From: Sophora flavescens
Taxonomy: Eukaryota; Streptophyta; Magnoliopsida; Fabales; Fabaceae
DNA length: 64,000 nucleotides
Assembly: GCA_030762895.1 (NCBI GenBank)
Contig: CM061064.1
Location: 240,589,086-240,653,085, forward strand
Reading direction: 5' to 3'
Part shown: in pieces, positions 12,805 to 24,756 of the stretch
How positions within the stretch are numbered: position 1 is the first letter of the stretch
How the letters are laid out: each line of letters starts with the position of its first letter
The notes under the pieces: model-generated
Database searches by the model: none
What the model saw: the letters and a program-made list of their open reading frames with translations, nothing else
What the model was told of the DNA's origin: nothing
Program-made: the position numbers and the translations under genes

Positions 12805-15109
12805 TGTAATATCCTAAGCCTTCCACAAGGATACTACTAACTAATAATATATAAACCTGGTTATAGCATCAGGAATAATAATTAAACATTGGAAATTTTG
12901 AAAATAAGTGAAACAAATTTGTACAAGATATTTTTGTAGAGTTGAACATATAATTGGAATTAATTTAATACAAATAACTATTTAACCCCTAATCAACAAT
13001 TCAATTTCATGTAAACATTGACTCCTAGTAAGACTCCAACTTTGATCCGGCTGTGAAAACTAACGTATCTTGGGACATTATTGGGTGACTGTCAAGCAAT
13101 CTCCCGAACTTGCTTATCAGTTTCCAATATGTACCTGTTATCTGAAACAAGAGGAGCCTAGTGAGAAATGAATCTCAATGAGTTCCTGCTTCAAGCAAAG
13201 CATATTAGCAAACAATATATTATGTTTAATTGTCCTCGTTGAATTACACATACTTACTTATATGCACACATATCATAATTAACCTCACGTAGTGGTAAAG
13301 TTTCTCATAGCCAACTTACCTCTCCATTTTGCCAAGTGTGCACTCCGTGGACTAAAGCAGGCTAAAGTAGGACTACTCAAACTTTATACCACTACGGAAT
13401 TATTCTCTTATAACTCACCTTTTCATCACCAGCTCTTTCTACTGGGTCCTTACTTGGATTGAGTTATTTACTGAATGTGAATCTAAGCATAGGCATTTTA
13501 AGTAGAAAAACCTTTACTAGGTACCTCAAGTGTGAGCGGAAATAAGGCACGCATAGTTTAAACTGGTTGATATGGCAGTCAGAGCTCTATGACAACAATT
13601 AGGCGTCCCTTAATTGCTAGTACCATATCCTAGCCTCCAATAATGAAGGACTTACAAAACATCTCACCCACAATCAAAATTGTGGCCTTAAATAATGGCT
13701 AGAATAGTTTTGAAACCTTAGGCTTCACTAAACATAGACCATTTAAAGTTTTTAATGCCATGCTATGATTCATTTTCTGGTACTCTTCTCAAATGGAAGT
13801 CAAATGCATTAAATATTCATCAACCATACCAATTGCACATGAACAATATATAATCTCTCAATCAAGTATTCAACAAGGGATAATGCATCAACAACATAAG
13901 CAGAATTTCAGTAGTTTTCAGTTAACTTCTATGATTTTATTAAAATATCAAACGAAGTCAGATTTGGACAAACGACCCCTCTATGGAAAGCTAAACAAGT
14001 ATAGTTTATGAATAAAATTTTAGTCTTGAAGAATAGACTTCCAAAAATTACAGTTTTAACAACCAAGCTTCTGCATCCAGAAAACAGGGCAGTTACAATA
14101 CTCCAACTTATAACAGGTTTTTCTTCATCTATACTCAGTGTAAAACATCCAAACAAGTGCCTAATTTGTAGAATTTCGAGTCTATTTTCAAGAAAAACAA
14201 GAATCATACCGAACAAAGCCCTATAGAAATAATTATAAGCAAAATACTGCACATATGTTTATACGGGTTTCTGACCAGAAATTTCATTTGGGACTTTTCA
14301 CAAACAGATTACATGCATGCAATTGAAATAATTTATATCATCAATATGTACTCAATTGACTTCATATAATTAACATGCAGATGACAAATCAAACAATAAA
14401 AGCAAGAAAATCAAAATTCCTAAGCTTGGATTTATGGTTACCAAGTACTAAGCTAAGGAAACTCACATAAGCAAAGAATGGAGATAGTGTGGTGGAGGTT
14501 TATTTCCTTAGAATTCCCTCCCTGATCTGACTTTGCTCCTCCTTGCTCTCAAGTGTGGCTGCTTCAAACTCACTTCACAAGGAAAATTGATGTTTGTTTC
14601 ATGTTGATTTTGGAAGAAAACAGAAGAAGAAGAAGAAAGGAGGTGGTAGAGGAGGCCGAATTTGTGAGCTTCAAAGGTAGAGAATGGAGGCTTGGTTTAT
14701 GTTTAGGGTTTGAAGAGGTAAAATGAGGAGGTTCTGATGAAGGAGAAGAAGGGAGTGTTTTCAGAAAATGGGAAGTGAAAGTGTGGGAGAGTCTTCGTGA
14801 CTTTTTAAGAGAGGAGAGGGGTATGCATAGTAAAATAGGGGGTGTGACTAGCAAATTAATAAAATCAGCTTTATGAAATAGATAAAATATTTGTGATATC
14901 TTAGAATTAGGTACTTTCATAAAATAAATTATACCATTTATAAATCTCAAAATAATTATATTTTCTTACTAAAATGTCTCTTAGCCAAATAATATAATTT
15001 GAAACTAAATTATAAGATATCATTTTATAATTATCAAACACAAATAATTATCACTGTACAAAATAAATTGAACAGTTTAATAATAATTATCTAAAACTGG
15101 TATATGACA
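12805..15109 (-). repeat. Right (5') LTR of element B
   Basis: It is the near-identical partner of 6561-8880, followed by the CTAAG duplication and the resumed LTR of element A. In the element's own sense this is the upstream, promoter-bearing LTR. Confidence 0.92.
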
Positions 15110-15114
15110 CTAAG

Positions 15115-16252
15115 ACTGATTGCAAGGTCTAGGGGCTTCGTGATTGAGCACTCGGACTTTGAGGTCCTGTGTTGTTAATAAAAGATGTAAAGATGTTTTA
15201 AACGATGTTAAGTCATAAGCTTTTGAGAGCTTCCATGATTTAACGATGATGCTTTTCAGAGCATTAGATGTTTAAAACGATGATGGGTTGTAAGCTTTTG
15301 AGAGCTTTGACAAATAAAGATATAGCACAAAGAAAAGTGTTGAGAACAAAATGTTTTATTGAATGCATTTGGCAGACGTGCCATGATTAAACGAGGGATT
15401 ACCTTGCGGTGTCAAGGTAGATCATACAAAGATGTTCTCATTGTGCCCAGGGTTCGGACAATGAGGCCCCATCTCAGAGTGTTATCACTGTGCCACGATG
15501 TTGGACAGTGTGCGATGGGCGTGCCTGTGGCTGTATGCCTGTGGCAATTGAGTCTGATCAACTCATCACGAGGTTTACGAGGTTGGAGATATCTCATGAG
15601 ATTAGGTATGAATGTTTAGATGATCTATTGAAGTGTTCATGCATAGTTTTCCAACGTTGATGTTTGGGGTGTGAAACCCATTGATAAACGATGTGATATA
15701 AGATGAATTAGTACGTTGGGTGTGAAACCCATTGATTAACGATGTGACATAATATGAATGAGTACGTTGTTATAGACATGTATATGTGTATGTGCAATCT
15801 TTTGTGTTGTGCATTTAGTTATGGTGATAAATCCATATATTGGTGTCTCACCCTTACAACCATATCAGAGTTGTACGAGGGGTATGATCCTTACAAGAAG
15901 ATGAAGGCTGTCTAGTTCGTGGCATGCTATGCTGTTTTTAAGGGGTGTAGTGTCTGTTAGTTACGACCAGCTTAGGTAATGTTATGTTTCAAGAATAAAG
16001 TTGATTATGATTTATATGAGAAAAATATGAGGCAGTATAGTTGAAGGACCTATATACATTATGTAGTTAAGTGTGATTTGAATACGTTGTTGTGGTTATG
16101 AGGTTAAAATAAAGAGGAAAAGAAACATTTTTATCACCATATTTTGAAAAGATAAACGTTGAGAAAATATGATTTTCCGAAAGCAACCAGCAAATTAAGT
16201 TTTATTTCTGCAAACGGGTAACCATGTGATGACTTGAGATTAGGGTGTCACA
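15115..16252 (+). repeat. 5' LTR of element A, second part
   Basis: It continues the LTR broken at 6560 and ends GGGTGTCACA, an imperfect inverse of the LTR start. It holds two copies of a 51-bp unit (15668-15769) and an 86-codon frame (15359-15619). That frame is also present at 20454-20714 with one amino-acid difference. The frame has no recognised domain and lies in an LTR region full of short repeats, so I do not call it a gene. Confidence 0.88.
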
Positions 16253-16270
16253 TTAGAAGTATCAGAGCTG
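16253..16270 (+). promoter_or_regulatory. Degenerate primer-binding site of element A
   Basis: TTAGAAGTATCAGAGCTGG follows the LTR end. It resembles the usual TGGTATCAGAGC site with substitutions at its start. Confidence 0.6.
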
Positions 16271-17056
16271 GTCGAGTCTTTCGGGATCTTTGGGAAATAG
16301 GTCTGTTATGTTGACGTTGTGTTTTCTCTGAAGTGAGACGACGTTGTGTTTTCTCTGAAGTGAGACGATGTTGTGTTTTCTCTGAAGTGAGACGACGTTG
16401 TGTTTTCTCTGAAGTGAGACGATGTTGTGTTTTCTCTGAAGTGAGTTTTGTTTGAATTACTTCTTAGAAGTAATATGTGTTAATAAATGAGTAAGGAATT
16501 TTAGAAAAGTGTCTATGGTAGTTTTACCTAAGTTAAATGTGAACGGAAAAGAAAAGTTCTTGAGTAAAATTAAGTTGATAGAAAAGTTCGAGGATGAGAT
16601 GTGCAATGAAGTTATTTTGAAGATATGCGATGAAGTTATTTTGAGGATGAGATGTGTGAGATGATATCGAATTGGAGTGATGAATTGTAATCAAGAGGAA
16701 CTAAGACTATGATTAAACATTTTGAGTAGGGAGTTGATGGGTGGTGCTGTGAAGACATTGTTAGTATTAATGATAATATTTAGAGTTAGATGATTGGAAT
16801 AAGGTTTATGGTGGAACCATGTTGATAAGAGAAGTGATTAAGTTTTGATTTTGTTTTTCGAGGGTGATAGGCTTTGATGCAATTTTGAAGATAATACGGA
16901 TATGTAGAAATGACGTAAGAATGAATTGTGTTATGGAATATGGAATAAGAGGAATGAAGTGATGTGAAGGGCAATGTAAAATCTTAAGGTTAGGATGAGA
17001 TTATAGAATTCTGTTTAGTTTCGAGTGACGAAATTTCGAGGACAAAATTTTTTTTT
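16271..17056 (+). other. Short internal region of element A
   Basis: It is about 0.8 kb without coding capacity for any retroelement protein. It contains five 27-bp tandem units at 16313-16446. Its right end keeps the sequence that normally precedes the polypurine tract. A full gypsy element would need about 5 kb here. Confidence 0.8.
16313..16446 (+). repeat. Five 27-bp tandem repeats
   Basis: The unit starts GACGTTGTGTTTTCTCTG and ends AAGTGAGAC. Copies differ only by ACG versus ATG near the start, in an alternating pattern. Confidence 0.9.
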
Positions 17057-17069
17057 AGTGGGGTAGTAA
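17057..17069 (+). promoter_or_regulatory. Polypurine tract of element A
   Basis: AGTGGGGTAGTAA lies immediately before the 3' LTR, after CGAAATTTCGAGGACAAAA. This arrangement is characteristic of plant Ty3/gypsy elements. Confidence 0.75.
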
Positions 17070-20000
17070 TGTAACACCCTGATTTTTGCTGCTTCGCAAT
17101 ATCGGTAATAAATATATAAACATATATATTTTTATCCGAGACTTAGAAAGTGATTTTGGATAAACCAAGGTCATTTCCATGTTATACTTATTTTCATAAG
17201 TTACGGGGAAGTTTGTGGGTTGAAAATTCAGACGGAAACCGGTCTGCCGTTTCTGTGTTTTCACTGACAGTAAAAGTTTACTGCTCAGAAAACCTAATTT
17301 TAATTCGGGAACGAAAGACTTCAGATTTTTATTTTATTTCCTACAAGAGTGTATTTTTAGAATTTTTTCCAAAAAAAAAAAAAAATAATTTACGTTTTAC
17401 GGGCGGAATACGTAATTGGGTAGACGACGGAGTGGATTTTGGAGTTCCTAAGAGAAGATAAAGAGTTTATCTTAGGATTTAGAGATGATTCATGGGGATG
17501 AATCATATTTTTAAGTCTAGAAGGTTTTTCAGGGTTAAAGTGAAAATTTATGGATTTTACGCTTTAGTCCCTGAACTTTCTGTTAATTACCCTTTTGTCC
17601 CTGAGTTAGTTTCTAAGTTTTTTAAGTGAATTGGGTCAGAATCCTTGATCCTAATCTCTTAATGGACGTGGCTTTGAGGCCCAAATTCCTTACCCATGAC
17701 TTAAGTTTCATAAAGCCCATTTGAAGCCAGATAAGTTTCCTATCTTAAGCTTGATGCTTAAATCTTCAAGTGGGCCCCACAAAGATGAATTCAAACCCAA
17801 ATTTATGAAGCCCATGCACAGGCCCAATATGGAGTGGGGAATGCCTTATTTTGGAAGAATCAAGATGATTCTTGAAATTTCCACACAATTCTACACAATT
17901 CCACCATATTCTCCAAGATTCTACTACATTCTACTAAGTTCTCAAGTTTTCTCCATCCTTCTAGGTTTTTCAAAAAAGTTTGAAGAAAAATCAGCCAAGG
18001 TGAGTAAAGATAAGACCACATTTAATGTGGCACATGGCCATCATGTCAAACTATTTACAATTTGCAAAATAGTCCTTATACTTTTGGAATCTTTGCAAAA
18101 TGGTCCCTATGAGTTATTTGCACTTTAATACTTTGAAAAGCCGCCTCCTTTCTACTTAGTCCTCAAAAGTGGCGCAGCCAACATGCTTATATATACCCTT
18201 CCTCATCTTTCACTTAGTTTCTATTGCCTTTTGTTCAAAAACCTAAAGTTCATAAGTCTTTGAATGTCAAGTTTGTGAAGCAAGTTCTTGGATCTTCACT
18301 TGTTTTTGATCTTCAAGAGGTGAATCATATTCTTCTTCTCTAATCATGTCTACTTTCTTCAATAAATTTCTTGATTCAAAGTTTATTTGATAGTTGTTCA
18401 TCACTTTTAAGTTTCTAGATCTAGAACTTTGAAAATTCATAACTAATTCTAGAAAAATCCTTTTGACATGAAACCAATTGGTATGATCTTATAATCATCT
18501 CTATTTTCATCATATAGAAGAATATGATCATGAGAAATTTATTTCCCTATTTTCTGGTTTTGACCGAAACCCTAGTTCTTGGAACTAGATGAGTTTTGTT
18601 CAAAGTTTTCATTAATGATCTTAGTAATCAAGCTATTAGTATGTATGCTTAATAAATCCAAGTTGGTTTATTAAATTAAGAACCCTAGCCTTATGAACAT
18701 GTTGAGGCCGAATATAAGTATAGAAGAGTTAGGAAGTTTTGAGTTTGAAACTTAGTGGTTCAGTCACTAATCTATGATTTAGGTTAATTAAGGACCATTA
18801 ATCTATGACTTAATCATGATTAGAAATTTTAAGGATTTTGAACCCTAAAAGTCATCCCTTGGCCGAAACCTAACCCTCATGAGCTAAGTATGTTGTGGTT
18901 TGATTTGATTTATTTTGGTTACAATTCGTTTGAAGGAATCAATCGGGTTGGTTTGACCTAAAGCCGACGGAGGAAACCGGATTAAATCGGGAGGTTGTTT
19001 GAAAACGTTAGTTCGGTCTTCAAGAGGTAAGGGGAGCTTACCTGAGGGATTTTCTCTATAACTATTTACTTTTAGTGTGGCTTATATGATTTATATGTGG
19101 TTTGTGATTAATTGTTTATGTTGTTTACGATGTGGTTTATCTGTGTATTGATAATTGATCTGCTTTTAATTATCTGCAGTAGTATATTATGTTTTTATGA
19201 TGCATGATCTTCCTGGGGATATAATTATGATGATGTTGTTGAATGTTGAATGTTGAATGTTGTTTGAGAGGCCTGACAGTGGTCAGTGCACAACCGATTA
19301 ATGAGATAAAAGATTTAATAAGCTGTGAAAGTTATATTCAATGTTTTATGGGGAATGTTGGAATATAATAGTAGAGGAAAATATGATTTTGGAAAAATAA
19401 TGAGTTTTGAGAAATATTATTATTTTAATGATTTATTAGTGTAAAAGAAGTTTATGAGTCACGGTGAGAGCGTAACCGTGAATTTTTTTTAGTACTGCTA
19501 ATTTTTACATAAGAAATTCCGAAATATTATAAAAATGATTTTGTGATATTAATATTCAAAAATACCTTATTTATTATATAAGAAAATTATTTTAGAAGAA
19601 ATGTCAAAGTTTGACTTAAAGACGTTTTCTTTGAAAATGCTAAACGACGACAAGTTTCGAAATTATTTACGGTGAGAGTTTAAAAACAACAGTACTTATG
19701 TTGAAAAGAGATTTAAATTGAAATGATTTATTAGAGTTGAAGTTTCAATAAAAAGAAGTTGTTGATGATTTGACGTTATTTTGGAAAAAAAAATGTGCTT
19801 CCAAAGGAAAAATGGATTTTTTTATGAATTGACGTTTTATAAACGAATTTCAAGTAGAAAGAATTTTCGGTAAATGAGTTTTACTTAATGATGTAAAATA
19901 GATGAAAGATGTAAAACGAAGTAACAGATGTAAAACGATGAAAAAGATGTAGAAAGATGTAAAATGATGTAAAAAGATGTAGAACGATGTAAAAAGATGT

Positions 20001-21371
20001 AAAAGGATGTCAAACGATGTAAAACATGTAAAATGATGTAAAAGATGTAATACGATGTGAAAGATGTAAAACGGTGTAAAAAGATGTACAAAGATATAGA
20101 ACTTAATAACCGAGACGTCGGGGTATTAAGGTTCGTTATGTTGTAAACTGGGTATCTATTTAAAGAAGTTAAAACGTTTTAAGTTGTTTTCTACTACCAT
20201 GAACCTAAGACTGATTGCAAGGTCTAGGGGCTTCGTGATTGAGCACTCAGACTTTGAGGTCCTGTGTTGTTAATAAAAGATGTAAAGATGTTTTAAACGA
20301 TGTTAAGTCATAAGCTTTTGAGAGCTTCCATGTTTTAACGATGATGCTTTTGAGATAATTAGATGTTTAAAACGATGATGGGTTGTAAGCTTTTGAGAGC
20401 TTTGACAAATAAAGATATAGCACAAAGAAAAGTGTTGAGAACAAAATGTTTTATTGCATGCATTTGGCAGACGTGCCATGATTAAACGAGGGATTACCTT
20501 GCGGTGTCAAGGTAGATCATACAAAGATGTTCTCATTGTGCCCAGGGTTCGGACAATGAGGCCCCATCTCAGAGTGTTATCACTGTGCCACGATGTTGGA
20601 CAATGTGCGATGGGCGTGCCTGTGGCTGTATGCCTGTGGCAATTGAGTCTGATCAACTCATCACGAGGTTTACGAGGTTGGAGATATCTCATGAGATTAG
20701 GTATGAATGTTTAGATGATGTATTGAAGTGTTCATGCATAGTTTTCCAACGTTGATGTTTGGGGTGTGAAACCCATTGATAAACGATGTGATATAAGATG
20801 AATTAGTACGTTGGGTGTGAAACCCATTGATAAACGATGTGATATAAGATGAATTAGTACGTTGGGTGTGAAACCCATTGATAAACGATGTGATATAATA
20901 TGAATGAGTACGTTGTTATAGACATGTATATGTGTATGTGCAATCTTTTGTGTTATGCATTTAGTTATGGTGATAAATCCATATATTGGCGTCTCACCCT
21001 TACAACCATATCAGAGTTGTACGAGGGGTATGATCCTTACAAGAAGATGAAGGCTGTCTAGTTCGAGGCATGCTGTGTTGTTTTTAAGGGGTGTAGTGTT
21101 TGTTAGTTACGACCAGCTTAGGTAATGTTATGTTTTAAGAATAAAGTTGATTATGATTTATATGAGAAAAATATGAGGCAGTATAGTTGAAGGACTTATA
21201 TACATTATGTAGTTAAGTGTGATTTGAATACGTTGTTGTGGTTATAAGGTTAAAAGAAAGAGGAAAAGAAACATTTTTATCACCATATTTTGAAAAGATA
21301 AACGTTGAGAAAATATGATTTTCCGAAAGCAACCAGCAAATTAAGTTTTATTTCCGCAAACGGGTAACCAT
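17070..21371 (+). repeat. 3' LTR of element A, 3'-truncated
   Basis: It aligns with the 5' LTR from TGTAACACCC to GGGTAACCAT, then breaks off about 27 bp early. It differs from the 5' LTR by many substitutions and indels, unlike the LTR pair of element B. It has three 51-bp units (20763-20915) where the 5' LTR has two. Confidence 0.88.
20763..20915 (+). repeat. Three 51-bp tandem repeats
   Basis: Each unit starts GGTGTGAAACCCATTGAT and ends GTACGTTG. The 5' LTR has two units at 15668-15769. Confidence 0.85.
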
Positions 21372-21536
21372 TTAAACACGTTCTACTTTTTTCCTCTATA
21401 AATCCCAATTGATATTTTTAAAGCTATCAATTGCTTACCGCTGGCACATTTGATTCCAATCAAATGCTTTTATTAGCTTTCCTTTTGTCATGGATCTAAG
21501 GTGGCAGCGACTGTCCAGTAGCGGAGGAGACATGTA
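21372..21536. other. Spacer with two palindromes
   Basis: This 165-bp piece is unrelated to the LTRs on either side. It contains a 9-bp inverted repeat with a 10-nt loop (21406-21433) and a 9-bp inverted repeat with a 2-nt loop (21447-21466). A TATAAATC motif lies just upstream. I cannot assign it. Confidence 0.5.
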
Positions 21537-22282
21537 CCGTAAAATGATTTTGGAAATACCAAAGTCATATTCATATTATGCTTATTTCATAAGTATACTG
21601 TTAAATTGTTTGTTGAAAATTCAGACGGAACTCGATCTATGTTTTCACTGACAGTAAGAGTCAAGAACGGACGTGCAGAGACAAAATTTGACACCCAATG
21701 GATGAGGACAATGAGTCATCCATGATGACTCATAAGGATGAGTCATATAGGTGACTCACAAGTGTCATGATGGATTTTGAGGGAAATTACCTTTATGTCC
21801 TTAAGTTGTCATTTAATCACAAATTCCCATTTTGTAAGATTACAACTTTGTCCTTAAAATTTTAAGACGTGGACCCTTATACCCCCCAAATCCCATGGCC
21901 CAACCATCCTTTTTGAGCACATCCCATTCCTATAAAAGCCTAACATCATCTTCTTCATGAAGTTGTTCATCTTTTTCTCAAAAACTCTAAGTTTTCCATA
22001 GCCATTTTTGTGAACCAACCACTTGATTCCTTGCTCATTTTCTAATTTCAAGAGGTAACCTTTGTTCCTCATCATCAATAATCTATATGTTCTTCAATTA
22101 TTTTCATGTTACAAGGTCATGATCATCTTTTTCAATTTCTATATCTAGAACTTTGAAAATCCCTAGAAAATCATAGAAAAATCCTATGATCATGAAACCA
22201 ATTTCTATGACCTTGTAATCATCTCTATATTGTATATCTAGAAGCATGAGATCAATCAAAATTTCAATTCTTATCTTCCAAG

Positions 22283-24756
22283 TGTAATGTCTTAACTGAG
22301 TGTCTCAAAGGAAAACACAAGACATCCACATTACAATGATAGTCATATTGATAGTCTTAACATAATGGTCACACATAACCTTACGAACAAAATAAAAATC
22401 AAAAGAAAATCATTATACAAACAACTACTCTCGGACTTCATTTAATCAGTTTATGAAGCCGACAATTACATATTAAGGCTCCCATGAAAACCTATTGAGT
22501 TAAAGAAATTCCTTCTTTATCTCCTTAATCCTTCGAAGGACCTAAACCTGCTTATCTGAAACAATAGAGAGCCTAGTGAGAAAAATAATTCTCAGTGAGC
22601 TTTGCTTCAAGCAAGGATATACATAATATAAGCAATTTAATTCAAATACATCAACCCAAAATGAGTATGAGCATGGGCACTTTAACTTAAAACATTTACT
22701 AGATAACTTCAAGTGTGAGGGACTTGTAGTATTCTAGTTTAATAGATTCTTGATATGGCAGTCAGAGCTCTATGACAACAATCAGGCGTCCCTTAATTGC
22801 TAGTACCATATCCTAGCCTTCAAGAAATTGAAGGACTTACAAAAACATAACTCACCCACAATTACTTATGTGGCCTTAATGGCTAATTTGGTTCTGAAAC
22901 AATTGTCTCACCAAAATATAGACCATTTTAGATTTCTAATGCCCTGCTATACTCACTTTATTTTGATTAAGAGAAATAATCCAAACACAGTTAGGAGTTC
23001 ATATAATTCTAGTCAAAACTAAGCATGTCGACGATACATTATAACCAATCTCAAGTGTCCAAAACCAAGAAGGATCAGGCAAAAATTCAAGTGTTATCAA
23101 ATTTGAAAACTAGTGGCTGAATTTTCAGTAAATTGAAATGGAGATTCATACTCCAATATCAACTCAAATTAAAAGAATCCAAAGCCTGGGTTGTTTCAAA
23201 TTCTGTCTACTTTCTATTAGCACATGAGTCAACTTAAACCGATATTTGGACAATTTAATACAATTTAAATATTAAGACAGTTCCAGTTCAGAATTATCAG
23301 TACAAGCAGCAAATTAAATATCATTTTAATCATTCAATACTTAATGAAATTGAATCGTTCCAAAGCCTATATTGTTAACAATTCTATCTATTTTCTATTA
23401 AAACAGGAATCAAGTCAATCCAATATTTTCACAGTTTTCTACAATTTAAATACCAAGACAGTGTCAGCACAGAGTCTCCAGGACAAACAGCAGATTGCAT
23501 GTTATTTTTCTCCCTTGATAATCAATGAAATTGAATCGTTCCAAAGCCTATATTGTTAAAAATTCTATCTATTTTCTATTAAAATAGGAATCAAGTCAAT
23601 CCAATATTTTCAAAGTTTTCTACAATTTAAATACCAAGACAGTGTCAGCACAGAGTCTCCAGGACAAACAGCAGATTGCATGTTATTTTTCTCCCTTGAT
23701 AATCAATGAAATTGAATCTTTCCAAAGCCTATTTATAAGGAAAACAAGTCTATTTTCTGATAGTACCAAGATCACCTCGAAAAAAGCCCTATGGAGGAAG
23801 TTATGGATAAAACACTAACAAGGGTGCATTACGGGTTTGAAGGGTTTTAGAGCCCCTTGTCAATTTTTTATCAAAAACTACCTCTAATCAACATGCAATT
23901 CGAAAACCCAGTTGTCAACAAGCATAAATCATATCAAAATAGGCTTTCCACAGAAACAATTAACAAGAAATTGGGATTTATGGTTACCCAATGTTACAAA
24001 CAACAAAACTCACCTAACCAAGTGGTAGATTGAAAGTGGTGAGTTGGTCTCCTTGTGTTTCTTCCCTAATCTGATTTGTGCTCCTATTTTCGAAATTCTA
24101 GAGGTCTTGCATGTTGCCTATTTTGCTTGATTTAGGTATTTGATGAGTTGAAATTGTGAGGTAGAAGGTTAGAAGGAAATTTGGTATAGGTTTATGAGAG
24201 TTTCTTGAAGAATGAAGAAGGGAAAGAGGATGGAAATGGTGTGTGTGTATGACTGAATTTTGTGAGGAGAAAGGGAAGGAGAGGAGTTGTTCTTGATGAA
24301 GGAGAATGAAAGGAATCCTAGGTCCCCTACTTGTGGGTTCTGGTCGAAAATTTGAAGGAGAAAGAGGAAGGTGAATGATCTTTCTTTTTTCTTGTTGGCC
24401 TTAAGAGAAAAAAGAAAATAAAGAAGGGGAAGGCAAAAAAATGTGTTCCAGCAGCTTGTTCTGCCAATTATAAGAGTGAAAAGGAAGGAAAAGAGTTGAC
24501 CAATGGAGGTTAGATATCCTTGAAGAGTATTGGTCACTTAGGGAGATTTTAGGATAAAGGTAGATAAGTTGGTTTAAAATAAGTGGGAATGTGGTTGATA
24601 ATAAAATAAAAATAATATTTCAATTCACAATTAATTAACCTCACTAAATAAATCAACCACACAATTTCACATTTAAGAAATATAAAAGGATTCAAACACA
24701 CCCATGGTAGAATTATAATGAAAAGACTAAAATACCCTTGGGGATAGGATATTACA
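22283..24756 (-). mobile_element. Solo LTR related to element B
   Basis: It is bounded by TGTAATGTCT and GATATTACA with a CCAAG duplication at 22278-22282 and 24757-24761. Internal stretches match the B LTR, for example ATGGCAGTCAGAGCTCTATG and the region around GAGCCTAGTGAGAAA. Only one LTR remains, as left by recombination between two LTRs. Orientation is inferred from element B. It carries its own tandem array at 23163-23735. Confidence 0.85.
23163..23735. repeat. 181-bp tandem repeat inside the solo LTR
   Basis: AATGAAATTGAATC starts at 23343, 23524 and 23705, giving two nearly identical 181-bp units and the first 30 bp of a third. A clearly diverged unit of similar length precedes them (about 23163-23342). 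Confidence 0.85.

Larger units (their letters stand above)
6561..15109 (-). mobile_element. Element B: young non-coding LTR retrotransposon (LARD-like)
   Basis: The element is 8.5 kb with LTRs of 2320 and 2305 bp and target duplication CTAAG at 6556-6560 and 15110-15114. It reads on the minus strand: the primer site (12789-12801) adjoins the right LTR and the polypurine tract (8881-8895) adjoins the left LTR. The LTR is bounded by TG and CA in that sense. The 3.9-kb internal region has no frame with gag, protease, reverse transcriptase or integrase motifs, so it depends on proteins supplied elsewhere. By eye I count six substitutions plus one AAG length difference between the LTRs, about 0.3 per cent, so insertion was recent. 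Confidence 0.9.
3451..21371 (+). mobile_element. Element A: Ty3/gypsy-type, non-autonomous, split by element B
   Basis: The element has two long LTRs starting TGTAACACCC. The left one is 3451-6560 plus 15115-16252, about 4.25 kb without the insertion. The right one is 17070-21371. Between them lie only 817 bp without gag or pol. A degenerate primer site with TATCAGAGCTG follows the left LTR. The right LTR is preceded by the usual gypsy sequence with CGAAATTTCGAGGACAAAATT and AGTGGGGTAG. The right LTR stops about 27 bp short of its expected end, so no target duplication can be read. It must have been mobilised by proteins from another element. Confidence 0.85.

Noticed and set aside
23163..23735. 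CRISPR-like regular repeat
   Set aside because: Units of 181 bp are contiguous with no spacers; this is an ordinary tandem repeat in a plant LTR.
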